This document shows positions 50,527-61,130 of a stretch of DNA of 64,000 bases, piece by piece. A program made the translations under genes and the position numbers. Position 1 is the stretch's first letter; the number at the start of each line of letters is the position of its first letter. This stretch comes from Aphrocallistes beatrix (lineage: Eukaryota > Porifera > Hexactinellida > Sceptrulophora > Aphrocallistidae): the NCBI GenBank assembly GCA_963281255.1, contig OY725488.1, positions 6,545,524 to 6,609,523 of the forward strand, written 5' to 3'. The notes under the pieces are model-generated. The model ran no database searches, had not been told where the DNA came from, and saw only the letters and a program-made list of their open reading frames with translations.

Positions 50527-50883
50527 CTAAGTAGACTCGTCCATTTTCTCTCGAGTTAGGGTCTTCTTTTTCTGTGCAAATGACTTAGAATGAGCTAACT
50601 CCATCCTAGACTTGTCTCGTTCATTTATCCGGATGTTCCTCATCATTAATCGACGCTTTTTTTTAGACATCAAAAGATTGGCATTGGGATTCGTCCTGTT
50701 CTGCTTTACGAGGTTCTTTGTAGTTAATTTTGATTCGAGAGCATCTTTAATGGCATCTTGACGTTTCTTTTTGAACTTCTGAGCTGCTTGCTTCTTCTTT
50801 CTGTTTTTAAAGCTCTGACGATTTTTGCTAATCGTACCATTTTTGATCCGACACTTATTCACATTTCCAATACCTTTAACCAT
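50527..50883 (-). CDS. C11orf98-like small basic protein
   Basis: The protein has 118 residues and is extremely Lys/Arg-rich. The segment NANLLMSKKKRRLMMRNIRI followed by NERDKSRMEL resembles the conserved core of the human C11orf98 family (a SGKKRRKLLQQIRLA-like stretch) in order and spacing. The basic N-terminal half (NRQSFKNRKKKQAAQKFKKK) looks like a nuclear or nucleolar targeting region. The biochemical role of the family is unknown to me; a nucleolar or ribosome-related role is a guess from composition. The gene is intronless, 275 bp upstream of the saccharopine dehydrogenase start and on the same strand. Confidence 0.7.
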   Translation of the reverse strand: MVKGIGNVNKCRIKNGTISKNRQSFKNRKKKQAAQKFKKKRQDAIKDALESKLTTKNLVKQNRTNPNANLLMSKKKRRLMMRNIRINERDKSRMELAHSKSFAQKKKTLTREKMDEST

Positions 50884-50989
50884 GTTATTGAAAATCCGAT
50901 GAGGAGCAAATTATCGATTGAAGAGAAACTGCTAGGAAATTTCCAAATTTGATCATAAAATGATGCTATTTGCAAAAATTTCTTATCCG

Positions 50990-51250
50990 TTAAGGCCACC
51001 ATACATGATGTAACTTTGTTGCATCAATGTTGCACCAAATGTTGCACTAAAATAGAACATGTTCTCTTTCATGCAACATGTTGCATACGACAATTTTCAA
51101 ACAACATTATCATATACTAGGTAAAAATTTGTTGCATACAACTTGAGTTGCTGGCAATTTTCACCATACACACACAGTGCAGCCTTGTTGCATCCAACAA
51201 AGAATATAAAACATGCACAGTGCAACTTTGTAGCATTGCCACGGCGGCTT
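50990..51250. repeat. GTTGCAT-rich repeat, probable MITE
   Basis: The stretch is packed with direct and inverted copies of TTGTTGCAT, ATGTTGCA and TGCAACAT. GGCCACCATAC-like sequence at the left and GCCACGGCGGCTT at the right are weak inverted ends. It looks like a non-autonomous element. The ends and the superfamily are uncertain. Confidence 0.5.
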
Positions 51251-51806
51251 TAATAATAGAAAATAGAAAATTTAACACATATTTTCGTATCAACTTTGCA
51301 TCGTGATGTTGTCAGTAGTCTAAGTAATGATTGTTCTGAGTGCAAAGGGGCCAGGTTATCGCAAATATTACTAACTATTAACCATTACATAGAATTCTAT
51401 ACACTTGTGTATAGAATGCCATGTTATTATCTGATATATTAAAACGCTTTGCTAGCCGCGATTCGCAAGTCGCGAAGCTTGTTTTGATTAAATTTGAGTA
51501 AATACATTACAAGCAACAAAAGGTCAGTAGATGGACTAGCTCGAGCGTGTGTGTGTTGAGGTGCTAGAATGAATGACTCAGTTTTCAGTTAGGTTTGAAC
51601 AGATAGACCTAGCAAAAGCTGACTCATCCGAAGCGAGTCAACTTAGCATGAGAACATCAATTGACCGATCCGAGGATATCAAATAGAATTATATAAATAC
51701 GAAACCAATAAATTAATTCTATGTAATGTGCGTCCGTGTTTGATGCTACCTAATGAGTAATGTTTTAAATGAGTAGATTATAAAGGCAACTGATAATGAG
51801 TCAAAA

Positions 51807-52355
51807 TTACAAATCTTTTATAGCAATCCTATTCATGATAGCTTCCTCTAACGACCCAATAGCTAGCTCTCCATTCGTCACAGAATAAAGTTCTTTGATC
51901 GCCTCTTCATCACATACATCTCTTGGCTCCTGCAGAACCATACGAGAGTCTGTTAACTCTAAGAAATTCTTTATTTCGCTAGCGGGGTCTTCAGATAGAG
52001 AAATAACCCATACCTTACTTGGCTGGTTCCCAACACCAAAGGTAATCAGAGATTGTTTTATCTGTTTATAAGGCGATATATTAAGCAGAATTTCTGTTGC
52101 TATTGCTTTCGTTTTCATCTTCCCAGTCGCATTACAGCAAATTGCTTTAAATATTGCCTGAAAAATTGTTTCAATACTGACAATGAGCTTTGCATCAATA
52201 ATGCAAACATTAATTCCTTTTGACAGTAAAGTAGGAATACTTATTAGCTCTTTAAAATCAGTGCAGAGAGCAATGCCTAACGTGCAAGGAGATTCTAAAC
52301 TGGGAATGATCAATCTGTATAAGGAGAGAAGAGAATCGTTTTCACTAGTCGCCAT
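51807..52355 (-). CDS. TPRKB: KEOPS/EKC complex subunit TPRKB (Cgi121)
   Basis: The 182-residue protein aligns along its length with TPRKB/Cgi121. The best block is GKMKTKAIATEILLNISP at about 78-95, followed by the helix-strand KQIKQSLITFGVG and KVWVISL. A C-terminal EEAIKELYSV ... IGSLEEAIMNRIAIKDL also matches the family end. TPRKB binds the kinase TP53RK (Bud32) in the KEOPS complex, which makes t6A at position 37 of ANN-decoding tRNAs. The length is close to the usual 175 residues. There is no intron. An acceptor-like TTTGTATTTTGTAG ends about 28 bases before the ATG. Confidence 0.93.
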   Translation of the reverse strand: MATSENDSLLSLYRLIIPSLESPCTLGIALCTDFKELISIPTLLSKGINVCIIDAKLIVSIETIFQAIFKAICCNATGKMKTKAIATEILLNISPYKQIKQSLITFGVGNQPSKVWVISLSEDPASEIKNFLELTDSRMVLQEPRDVCDEEAIKELYSVTNGELAIGSLEEAIMNRIAIKDL

Positions 52356-52604
52356 TAGTAAATGTTGTGTGATACAGTTCTATCTACAAAATACAAACTC
52401 TTATATAAAAAAGTATATATCAAAAAATGATTTTTGCTTGGTCTGTTTGTTTATCTGAATTGATTGAAGAATTGTGAAGGCGTTGGAATATGATAATTTC
52501 GGGTGTAAAAGATGAGTCTACGATTTTATTTTCGAATATCTAAGCGAAATTTAGACACCTGCAAAAAATGAAAACAATTTCCCACGCCCTTTCCAGATAA
52601 TATA

Positions 52605-52780
52605 CAGTAGAACCTCTATATGTGGGGCAAATTTAGGCAATCTTTATTCGTTTCCATACAATGAACCTCTACAAGTGAGGAAGTGGGGAATAGAGGAGAC
52701 AAAAATTTCATAAATTATGTTCCCATTAAAATTAACCTCTTTAATTGGGGGGAAAGTGGTGAAAGAGCGGTATTCTGGGC
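52605..52780. mobile_element. pogo/Tigger-like terminal fragment
   Basis: CAGTAGAACCTCTATATGTG preceded by TA resembles the left end of Tigger/pogo-type elements. Further copies of AACCTCTA/GTGGGG-like words follow inside. No matching right terminus was found, so this is a truncated copy with an approximate right limit. Confidence 0.5.
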
Positions 52781-52902
52781 ACAATTTGGATTTCAGTATA
52801 AGGTTGGATCTTAACTTGACCTGACTTGAACTAGAAAGTAATTTTCAGATCATTTGGGTTGACAATATTTTGTTAAAACCGACTTCGACAGTAATCAATA
52901 TA

Positions 52903-52965
52903 CGGCCACAATTGGGTGCTTCATGCATCACGAAGTGTTCGCCAGTTGTGCTATGCAAGTGTCCG
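52903..52965. repeat. Dispersed hairpin repeat, copy B
   Basis: This copy shares AAGTGTTCGCCAG and TGTGCTATGCAAGTG, with changes, with the copy at 45924-45980. It keeps part of the inverted-repeat structure. Confidence 0.4.
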
Positions 52966-53205
52966 ATTCACGCTTGTTCACATAAGGAAGGATTAATGCC
53001 TACAAAACAGTTTTAGTCGAAACCAGTTTTTCTTCACCGGATTTTTCTTACTTATCGTTTTTTACGATTATTTAGAATATTTATGGTGTAAAATTTTCTG
53101 TTAATTTTCATCTACTTTTTCTTACTGTTTGAACCTTTAAATAAATAGTAAGAATAAACCGGTTTTGATTGTACTTGTCACTAATATCTCAATAAACAGT
53201 TCAAT

Positions 53206-53211
53206 TTTATT
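53206..53211 (-). terminator. Candidate poly(A) signal of POLE2
   Basis: The minus strand reads AATAAA about 80 bases after the POLE2 stop codon, the expected position and sequence for a polyadenylation signal. Confidence 0.5.
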
Positions 53212-53288
53212 TAAATATTTAATTAATCTCGATTATCGTTAAAATTCTATGAAATCACCCAATACATATACAAGACAAAGTAGATTAT

Positions 53289-54848
53289 TCATGGAGCCTT
53301 ACAGTCCTCCACAACTCCAGTGGCAGGATAGATCGCACTAAAGTAGAACTCATTCTGTGAGAAAGGCCCAGGGTTAATACAGGTGCAGTCGTTTAGAGTG
53401 ACGCAGTAGTGCGTGTATCTGTCTGCCAGTACGAGGAAGTCGGGAGTGGGATAGAGGTTTAATGTGTGGCTGTAGTCCCAGTAAATTGGGCGGGAGTGGA
53501 CTGGGAGAGGGCAAAGGTAGGCCTGTGAGAGAATGGTGTGTGCTAAGTGATCGGGCATGTCTCCTGTCGAGGTGAAATGGATAGCACTGCTGCACAGCTT
53601 CTTGAGAAGCTCATCACGGAGAATGACGATCTCTTTGGTGCAGAATTGTATCCGACAGGGATTCGAGGTGAATTGACAACGAGGAATTCTCTTCTTGAAC
53701 TCAGCTTGAATAGAAGATGGAAAAGTTGGTTTAGGTAGTATGTTGCCAGGTCCCACATCCTCCGGACCAGGGACAACAATAAACTGACTGTCTTTCACGA
53801 TAGTGGGGAATTGTGCGATAAGGAGAGCGAGCTGCTTGAAAGTGTCCTTGGTCCGCTTGTAATGAGTGCTTCCATAGGGCTCGGAAGAAAAGTTGCCAAT
53901 GAGGATAAAAGCAGTTGGGGGATTATCCGAGTAACCTTCAAACAGGACTTTCAACTTCGTCAAAACCTCTGGAATGTCCAACCAAATATCTGATAAGACA
54001 ACAAAAAAGCAATTTGCAAGTGTGTCTTCTAATTCCTTAAATTGGATTGAAGCTTTCGGACAAAAGGGGGAATTCCCTCCGAAGAAATTAATGTTACCAA
54101 AGAAGTTAATTGTTTTCTTAGCTGATTCATATGGAGGAAAACCAATAGCCTTCGCCAGAAGTACTTTCTCTTCATACCTACCTTCAACGATAATGATAGA
54201 GTTTTCAGAGTAAATGCCTTTTTGATAGGAGGCGAGTGAGATGTCTAGTTTCACAGCTCCCGTGAGATCCTCCAAGTGGTACTCGTCCTCTTTCAGTTGC
54301 ACCAGCATCCCCATCATGATGCAGGAGTCGTTGTGAGTACAGCCCTGAAGAGCTTCTGCAGTGGTTAAGGAATACTTCTCCGTGCTAGCTGAAGCTATGG
54401 ACCGCACTGAGAAGAGCTCGTGTCGCTGTAGGATCTGCTGCGACAGAATTAGCCGCTCTCTAAAGAGGGTGATCTTGCTGGCAGCTTCTGGGTGTAGTGA
54501 GAGGGGACTAAGACTGGAGTTAATAAATTTCTTTTGGTCAGAATTATAAGAGAACTTTGGGAACTCAAAAGCGTCGTAAACGAATAAAAACTCTTCTGGT
54601 TCATTGATTTCAGCTGCTTCTTGCAACAGCTGTTCTATCAGCTTATTGTCAATGAGGGTAGAAGAGAGGTGACGATCATGAATGATATCTGTTATCTTGT
54701 CTAAAGCCTCCTGGACCTCTTCTGGGGAAGAACATTTCTTGAGCATCCTGCTCAGCTTATCAGCTACTTCATGCTTCAATTGGAATCCAGAAAATTTGAA
54801 GTGATTCACAATTCTACTTCTGATTTCTGTGGTCTCCATTACAGCCAT
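53289..54848 (-). CDS. POLE2: DNA polymerase epsilon subunit 2
   Basis: The protein has 519 residues when started at MAVMETTEIRSR, close to the usual 527. The N-terminal helical domain (residues about 5-75) is followed by an OB fold (SCIMMGMLVQLKEDEYHLED). The catalytically dead calcineurin-like phosphoesterase domain comes next: VVLSDIWLDIPEVLTKL, PPTAFILIGNFSS, VPGPEDVGPGNILPKP, TSNPCRIQFCTKEIV, HTILSQAYLCPLP and LYPTPDFLVLADRY. It is the B subunit that scaffolds Pol epsilon and ties it to the CMG helicase. The frame runs open 33 codons further upstream. The start was placed here because an acceptor-like TTTATTTGTCAG ends 15 bases before this ATG and the family N terminus begins at this point. 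A second ATG three codons on is also possible. No intron interrupts the coding region. Confidence 0.95.
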   Translation of the reverse strand: MAVMETTEIRSRIVNHFKFSGFQLKHEVADKLSRMLKKCSSPEEVQEALDKITDIIHDRHLSSTLIDNKLIEQLLQEAAEINEPEEFLFVYDAFEFPKFSYNSDQKKFINSSLSPLSLHPEAASKITLFRERLILSQQILQRHELFSVRSIASASTEKYSLTTAEALQGCTHNDSCIMMGMLVQLKEDEYHLEDLTGAVKLDISLASYQKGIYSENSIIIVEGRYEEKVLLAKAIGFPPYESAKKTINFFGNINFFGGNSPFCPKASIQFKELEDTLANCFFVVLSDIWLDIPEVLTKLKVLFEGYSDNPPTAFILIGNFSSEPYGSTHYKRTKDTFKQLALLIAQFPTIVKDSQFIVVPGPEDVGPGNILPKPTFPSSIQAEFKKRIPRCQFTSNPCRIQFCTKEIVILRDELLKKLCSSAIHFTSTGDMPDHLAHTILSQAYLCPLPVHSRPIYWDYSHTLNLYPTPDFLVLADRYTHYCVTLNDCTCINPGPFSQNEFYFSAIYPATGVVEDCKAP

Positions 54849-54959
54849 ACAAAATAATGGAATCTGACAAATAAATAATCGTACAATATTACTCTGATTA
54901 TTAGGATTCCATCCTATTTGATCATAAATCTGTCGTGATAAGCACAATTACCACCAAAT

Positions 54960-56265
54960 TCCAATAAACAATATAGAATGTCATTGACCTTTGTACAAAT
55001 TTCTCATTACATGTGGGAGCAGGTCAAAAAGATATGAGCTAGCATAGACTGTGTGGACTCAGCTACTTTAAACGCAATGCTTAAATTCCTGGCCTCAAAT
55101 GTCAACCGGATTGGATAAATAAAATGCAGTTGGAAACTGAAATCATAGTTACTTCCAGGTACAAGTAATTGCCATTCCAAAGCACAGAGATTAACATTTT
55201 GGAACTAAAATAACTTTATAATATTAATTTTTCTAAAAATATACAAAAATTCGAGATACACAAAGCTGCTTAGATATGTTCTCTGCAATTTTGGCACATC
55301 AGCTCACATACGTGGATTATATACTTAAAATAGATTAATTTCTTGGTGTGAGGTAAACGAAAATAATTGAATATTAAATTATCATTCTTGAAATATTAAT
55401 TATTGACTGAGGGTAGCTCAGGAGTACAGGAATATTTAAATTAAATTAATGTGATATTATGAAGGTGTGTGAAAATAGGTACGCACATATACTAATTTTT
55501 AAGCCCCCCCTCCCCCCCCAGTAAAAAACGAATGAGAAAGCATTATCAACAAATTATCTCTAAGTATTTTAAATTGATGAATTAATTAATAAATCTAATA
55601 TCATACAGATGAAGAAACTAGCATATCAGAGAAAGAGAAATCCAAAATAAGTCAATTTCTAAGTGCGCGAACTAAAATGTGCGGGCTCAGTGAAGTTCAG
55701 TGTTTGGTGGTTTATGGCTACATGTTTGATGGTTATTACCAAAACATGAATCGAGCATAATAATATATGGGAAAATAGAAATCAAAATACAAGTGCTTAG
55801 AATTCGGTTTTTTACATATTTTCATACGCATCAGAAACTGGGATTACCCAAATATTTTAGACTACAAAATAAATCGTAGACTGAACTTTATTCTAAAAGT
55901 AAAAGAGGGTCAGGCAATCATACTGGTAAACTTCAAAATTATGAGCATTTCACTCACCATACATACATAAAAAAGTATAAATTATACTGGATAAATAAAT
56001 TCTTTATTTTAACATAAAATTCACAGAATATTGATAATAAAGTATGATAACATCATTATTATTGTTATAAAATAGTGTCAAATGAGTGAAAATCAAATAA
56101 AACTGTATTTAGTAAAGCAGGGAAGTATCGTTTCAAAGCAACTGATAAGTCAGGGCAATTAGAGGTGTGATAAGGCAGTCAAGGGTAATATGATGAATAA
56201 GAGAGTTCAGTAGAGCGTCAAAAAATAAGTGATGAAAGAAGAAAATGAGTGATGAAATTATGAGA
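54960..56265. other. Intergenic AT-rich DNA
   Basis: No gene, RNA or clear element is visible. A C run with two interruptions lies at about 55504-55520. A minus-strand AATAAA near 56003-56008 may serve as the poly(A) signal of the BCL-2-family gene, about 260 bp after its stop. Confidence 0.4.
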
Positions 56266-57201
56266 TTAAGATCTCCAGGTACGAACAAAAAGCCCCAAGA
56301 CGAAACCAATCGCCACACCCAGCCCGACGTATCCGATCACGGAGGTAGGGATCACTGGATGCTGACTGGGCTGCAGCCACTGATCGATGTAGTTCCCCCA
56401 GCCACCTTGTTGCTGTACGATGGGAAGGAGCTCTTGCTCGACCAGAAACTGAACACAGGTCTCCATCAGATCTCTCAGAGTATTTCCCAGTCCCAAACGG
56501 TTTGCTAGGTATTGCGTGACCATTCGCACGCCTAGCTTGTAGCAGAAGTAGAGACATATCGTGAGTTGTCCAGGGTTCATAGTGTTCCCATCTGCCACTT
56601 GGATTAGTTCGCGCACGATGGTGTAGAAATAGCTTCTGTCGAGAGGGGGAGGGGGAGGCACGGGCTGGTCAGGATTCGATGAATCTGAATCTCCTGATGG
56701 TATGATCCTATTCACAGCTTCATCCACTCTCTCCCTCACATCTGAGAAGTGTCCTCGGGTCTGTGTAGGGCCTGCGAAGTAGAATGGGATCGCCGTCATG
56801 TTCATCGGACTCGCACTCTGAGGTTCTCGGATAGCTAGAGTGGTGGAATGTTGCTCCAGCACGTCTTCCAGCTCTCCCAGGACGATCCCTGCACTCTCAG
56901 CTGGGGCGCTGTCAGGAGACGGACTGCTAGGAGGATGGACTGGGTCGGACACCTCCTGTATACTCGGAATGTTTGGAGGGAGATGAATGGTTCTTTCGTG
57001 GATACTTCCCCTCCTAGCAGTGTCTAGCTCTGTCTGGAATGTGTCTAGGAGCTTCTTGTCATCTTCACTTTTGCTGCGCACCATTTCCCGTTTAACTTTT
57101 GCGGTCATGAAACCAAATGCAACCTGTTCACATTCCTCTCTGCTAGAGTCGTTTGCTTCTGGTTCATTGGGGACATTATTTCTGTGATATCTTTCAGCCA
57201 T
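56266..57201 (-). CDS. BAK/BAX-like BCL-2 family protein
   Basis: The 311-residue protein ends with the BCL-2 core. Helix 4-5 RSYFYTIVRELIQVADGN leads into BH1 (NPGQLTICLYFCYKLG, about 209-224). The BH2 region LLPIVQQQGGWGNYIDQW is at about 258-275, and a C-terminal membrane anchor at about 286-306 is followed by RTWRS. An early helix EECEQVAFGFMTAKVKREM (22-40) matches helix 1 of BAK-type proteins. The best BH3 candidate is DVRERVDEAVNRI (about 154-166), which keeps the Asp but has Val for the usual Gly. The anchor with a basic end and the QxGGW match favour a BAK-like effector that permeabilises the outer mitochondrial membrane. A guardian role cannot be excluded. Between helix 1 and BH3 lies about 110 residues of Pro/Ser-rich sequence, and a PPPPPP run follows BH3; most relatives are about 200 residues long. 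No intron. Confidence 0.88.
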   Translation of the reverse strand: MAERYHRNNVPNEPEANDSSREECEQVAFGFMTAKVKREMVRSKSEDDKKLLDTFQTELDTARRGSIHERTIHLPPNIPSIQEVSDPVHPPSSPSPDSAPAESAGIVLGELEDVLEQHSTTLAIREPQSASPMNMTAIPFYFAGPTQTRGHFSDVRERVDEAVNRIIPSGDSDSSNPDQPVPPPPPLDRSYFYTIVRELIQVADGNTMNPGQLTICLYFCYKLGVRMVTQYLANRLGLGNTLRDLMETCVQFLVEQELLPIVQQQGGWGNYIDQWLQPSQHPVIPTSVIGYVGLGVAIGFVLGLFVRTWRS

Positions 57202-59669
57202 GTTCAGGTATATATATTAAAGTATGATGTTATCTTTTGAATAGAGTGTTAGATGTGGATTATATAAATTCGTATACAGCTACGGTCTATTTATAGTTGA
57301 CTACTGCAGCTACTCAGACCTTTGTATAGTCCCAAAAATAGCAACAAAACTATGTTGTGTCACACCCCATAGAAATGTAATGCAGTATATAACAAACTGT
57401 GGTGCAATGCATATATATTGCCAGCATAATAATATGATCAGACTAAATTTCTCACTAACAATACAAGTTCTAATTAACTCATTATAATTAGCTAAAAAAG
57501 GAGCGCGAGCGAGGTTCTATTTTGGGATCGATATGCATACGTTGTGTAGATATGAGGTTAATTACTTACGTAAATGCTCTGAGCTGACAGAACAGATTCC
57601 TAATTTAGAGGCCGCAAGATGCTGTCAATAGAAGCAATCGTGTTTCGAGGAATCAGTGATCCTTACAAGAATCTGGATTGGTTTCTTGTAGCAGTTTTGC
57701 AACAACTTGAAATAATAATATTGAGGCTCCATGATGCATCATGGAATGATCGCAAGATTCTGAATTAAAATTATGAGAAAAAAGATTAAGTTTCAACTCA
57801 AACTGTAATTTTAATGAAATAGCTCCAGACCCAAACAACAACATCGACAGCTCCTCCTCACACAAACGGATACATGAGCTGATATGCAAATATTACAATT
57901 GAAAACCAAGTCTGAGCTAGATAATCTCTTTTAAACTCGAATAACATCAAATGCTTAACAATGCATCTTTTGTTTTACTGAACTTCTATAGTTGGGTATC
58001 TTCAATTGTATGCTGCTTTGTTCTTCTTCTTTGAATATACGTAATTGGTTACAAATATAAACTTTATAATATAAAACTGTACTACAATTATTGTAAGATA
58101 TTTTTAAACTCATGCTTCGTTACTTCATTGCTTTTGGAATTAGAGCAGAGTAATCAGGCGATCACAGTTGACTCCGCTTAATCGGGACACATCAGGACTC
58201 GAAAAAAATATGAATGTCTAAGGTTAATACTTGTATCGCATGAAATATTTCATTCAGTTTTTTAAATGTGGAAACCAGACGCTACATGGTTAATTCAATC
58301 CCTGATATCAGGCATTGAATTTGTGTAATAAGTGTGAAAATGCATATACTATGTATTTTAATATACCAATCAAATATTAACATTCATAAAATGTTAAACC
58401 TGCTCTACATAATGAAATACAGTTGGATCCCTATGACGCTTTAAGATACTGTTAGGCATGAAGGAATGCGAAATATAAATATTACTACAAATGAGAACGG
58501 TAAATGATCAAATATTGCTAAAATAAATGTTCAGTGTCATCTCGAGTTAAGGAAACCACACATTTATGTGATAAGGATCTCCTTATGGAGACTGTACTAA
58601 CCGTGAAGAACAAATATCCTTGAACAATCGCCCTGTATTTCGAATACATAATTAGCATAAAACAAAACGTATTTTGAGGAAGCAATCGAAGTACAGAAGT
58701 ACGCCTAGGTTAGTTCCATAATCAATAAAATTTGATTGCAAATTATGGTAAAGGATTGATAACAATGGACTCAATTGCCCATGGAAAATAGCTAATTTTA
58801 GACTTGGTGCATTCATAGCTAGTATTACACATGACTCTAAAATTGAATGAATTTGTGGGTTCATTAATGATGAAAAAAACACCGTGTGATGATATATTTT
58901 ATTGACAATCATTGCATCGCAGAAAGGTTCTAACCATGTTGCAATGCATTTTAAGTTAGATGAATATAAACTGCCGACATGTGACGAATGTAATGGAGTT
59001 GATTGTATTTAACCTACTACTTGAACATAACAATTAAGGAGCAATATTTTAATACATGAATCCTTTAAAGGAATCATTAACCAAATTTAACCGGACAATT
59101 TCAGATTCTGGGTAATGATTTTTATTTGTTATTTAAAAAAAGCTTCTTATAGATTGGATGGATGTACTTTCACATCATCCTAGGATTGATGACAAATGTA
59201 AATCCTGCTCAACTTTTTTTTGGTCCGCAGTGTTTAGATTGAAATGATATTGGCGCATATATTAGAGAATCACCTTGGATTTCATGTGGATTTTCGACTT
59301 TTGTTAAGTCATCATAGGCGTCAGTGTGAAATAATATACAGGCATCCATACGGAACCATACATGCCAGCTGTCCCGTTTTTGGCTGGACATCCCGCTTTT
59401 TTTATCTCTCTTTATTAGCTAATTTTCTCGAGTGTCCCGTTTTTACATTTTTGGAGTCCATGTATATCACACAAAAAATCCAAGTCAGTAGAGAAGTCAC
59501 AATCACGATATAGCGGCCATAGTATACAATTAATTTTGTACCTAAAACACATCAACTCTACTTGTATGTATAATTTTGCTTATAGTGAGGATAATAGTTA
59601 CTATGTCCAAATGAAAAAAAAATACATCGTTAAGGGTATATTAATAAACATTAAGAAAATAGTCCCATG
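57202..59669. other. Intergenic AT-rich DNA with a transposon-end fragment
   Basis: No gene is recognised in this 2.5-kb gap. A sequence starting CAGTTGACTCCGCTTAATCG at 58165 resembles one end of a Tigger/pogo-like element, but no partner end was found. At about 59373-59440 two TGTCCCGTTTTT words occur in direct orientation. Open frames near 57653, 58652 and 59244 have no domain character. Confidence 0.45.
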
Positions 59670-61130
59670 CTACTTGGATTCAATAGTCTTCCCTTTCTCT
59701 TCACTTTCATTAAGTTTATTCGCTCCCTGGCCGAGAGTTTTGGCAGCGAACTTAACAGCTAGAGTCTTCCAGTTGAAATACGAGATCAGATCCACTGAAT
59801 CAGTCGTAATACCAATCGATCGATCGGCTACTTTACCAGCAGGCTCTCCATATTTATGCTCCACAGTTCCAACAACCTCACTTTTAGTTTTGAGAAGCAG
59901 TTTCTTAGCCGCGTCGCTAGCACTCAAATAGATGCTGCCCCCGGATCGAGCAGTGGATTTCGTGAGAGTTAGAGCTTGTTTCGCATTCTCGTTCTCTCCA
60001 CAATTCTTAGCTGCGTCCGTCTGTGACACGTAGTGATAGACATGCTCCCCTGCACTCCATGTTAGTTTGGCCAGATTAGTCAGCACGAAATCTCCAACCG
60101 TAACAGCTGCACCTGTGACCTTCTTCCCTACCAACAGTCCATTCTCTACGGCAGGGTGTACTGAAACATCCTTGGAGGCAGGATCAATAGATCCACGGAT
60201 TTTATCGCCTCCTTCCGCAATCAACTCATCTCCCTTATCCCCACCTTTCGCAATCATGCTAGAGAGGTAAGAAGAACCAGTTGTCACTTTATCTGAGAGC
60301 CATTCCCCCCATCCTTGGCTGCCTTCCTCGCTCGCACTATTCGCCTGAATTGGTTCCTCTGAGTTGAGATTGGCGTTAGGAGTGCGTAGAACCCCTTCCT
60401 TCACGACACAAAGAGATTCGATGGAGAACTGAAACTGCTTCCTCTGCTTCTGAGAAATGGACGAGTCCAGGACGACCCCCGTGAAGGTGTGACTGAGGTG
60501 GCTATCCGGGTCGTATGTACGTGGATCTGGGAACATGTAGAGGAATGAGGTAGGGACGTAGACAACCGTCTCATCGGGTACAATGGGCGTTACCCATGAG
60601 CCACAGCAGATGAAGACTGGAGGTTGACCCTTGACCTTCTGGTTGAACTCACAAAGAGAAAGAGAATCTGGTGTTTGTGACTTTATCTCTCCGCTCTCCA
60701 GGACATGATACAAGTTTACTTTGTCAATAGAGATTATTATATTGGCAGAGTTCGGGGTTTTGATGCTTTTGACGCTAGAAGGTCTGTCCTTGATAGCCTC
60801 ATCGTAGGAGGGAGGATTCTCTGAGTAGTTGGCGTTGCTGGACACGGGCTGCGTCCTCAGCTGAGAGTCAAAGTCTCTGAGACGGGAATTTACATTTTCA
60901 AGAAGAGATCTTATCTTCGAGATCAGATCTCGCTCAGTAGCCATCGCAGAAGCTGTCTGCAACAGCTGTTTCGCTCTCAGGTACAGCTGATGTGCTCGAG
61001 GAATGTCTCTTGTCTCGTCACAGGAGAGAGCCTCTGTGACGATGCGATACGCCTGCTTGTAGCTCTCCCTGGCCTGAGAAGAGAGGTCAGAGGTGCTAAC
61101 TCTGGGTCTGGAAGCAGTGGCAGTACTCAT
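59670..61130 (-). CDS. SPART: Spartin
   Basis: The 486-residue protein has the spartin order of parts. An MIT domain lies at about 15-92 (QARESYKQAYRIVTEAL ... HQLYLRAKQLL). A PY motif PPSY is at 106-109, where spartin binds HECT-type ubiquitin ligases. The central beta-rich domain includes FLYMFPDPR at about 196-204 and FTGVVLDSS. A C-terminal senescence domain covers about 270-465 (GWGEWLSDKVTTGSSYL ... VGKKVTGAAVTVGDFVLTNL). Spartin acts on lipid droplets, endosomes and cytokinesis; the senescence domain binds lipid. The frame is open for nine codons upstream, but those overlap a strong acceptor, TTATTTATTTGCAG, ending three bases before the chosen ATG. No intron lies inside the coding region. 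The neighbour upstream, VPS9D1, also carries an MIT-like N terminus. Confidence 0.92.
   Translation of the reverse strand: MSTATASRPRVSTSDLSSQARESYKQAYRIVTEALSCDETRDIPRAHQLYLRAKQLLQTASAMATERDLISKIRSLLENVNSRLRDFDSQLRTQPVSSNANYSENPPSYDEAIKDRPSSVKSIKTPNSANIIISIDKVNLYHVLESGEIKSQTPDSLSLCEFNQKVKGQPPVFICCGSWVTPIVPDETVVYVPTSFLYMFPDPRTYDPDSHLSHTFTGVVLDSSISQKQRKQFQFSIESLCVVKEGVLRTPNANLNSEEPIQANSASEEGSQGWGEWLSDKVTTGSSYLSSMIAKGGDKGDELIAEGGDKIRGSIDPASKDVSVHPAVENGLLVGKKVTGAAVTVGDFVLTNLAKLTWSAGEHVYHYVSQTDAAKNCGENENAKQALTLTKSTARSGGSIYLSASDAAKKLLLKTKSEVVGTVEHKYGEPAGKVADRSIGITTDSVDLISYFNWKTLAVKFAAKTLGQGANKLNESEEKGKTIESK

Noticed and set aside
53289..54947. Longer POLE2 starting at 54947
   Set aside because: The extra 33 codons are not family-like and cross an acceptor-like TTTATTTGTCAG.
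59360..59470. Mobile element with TGTCCCGTTTTT repeats
   Set aside because: Only two direct words and no convincing inverted ends or target duplication.
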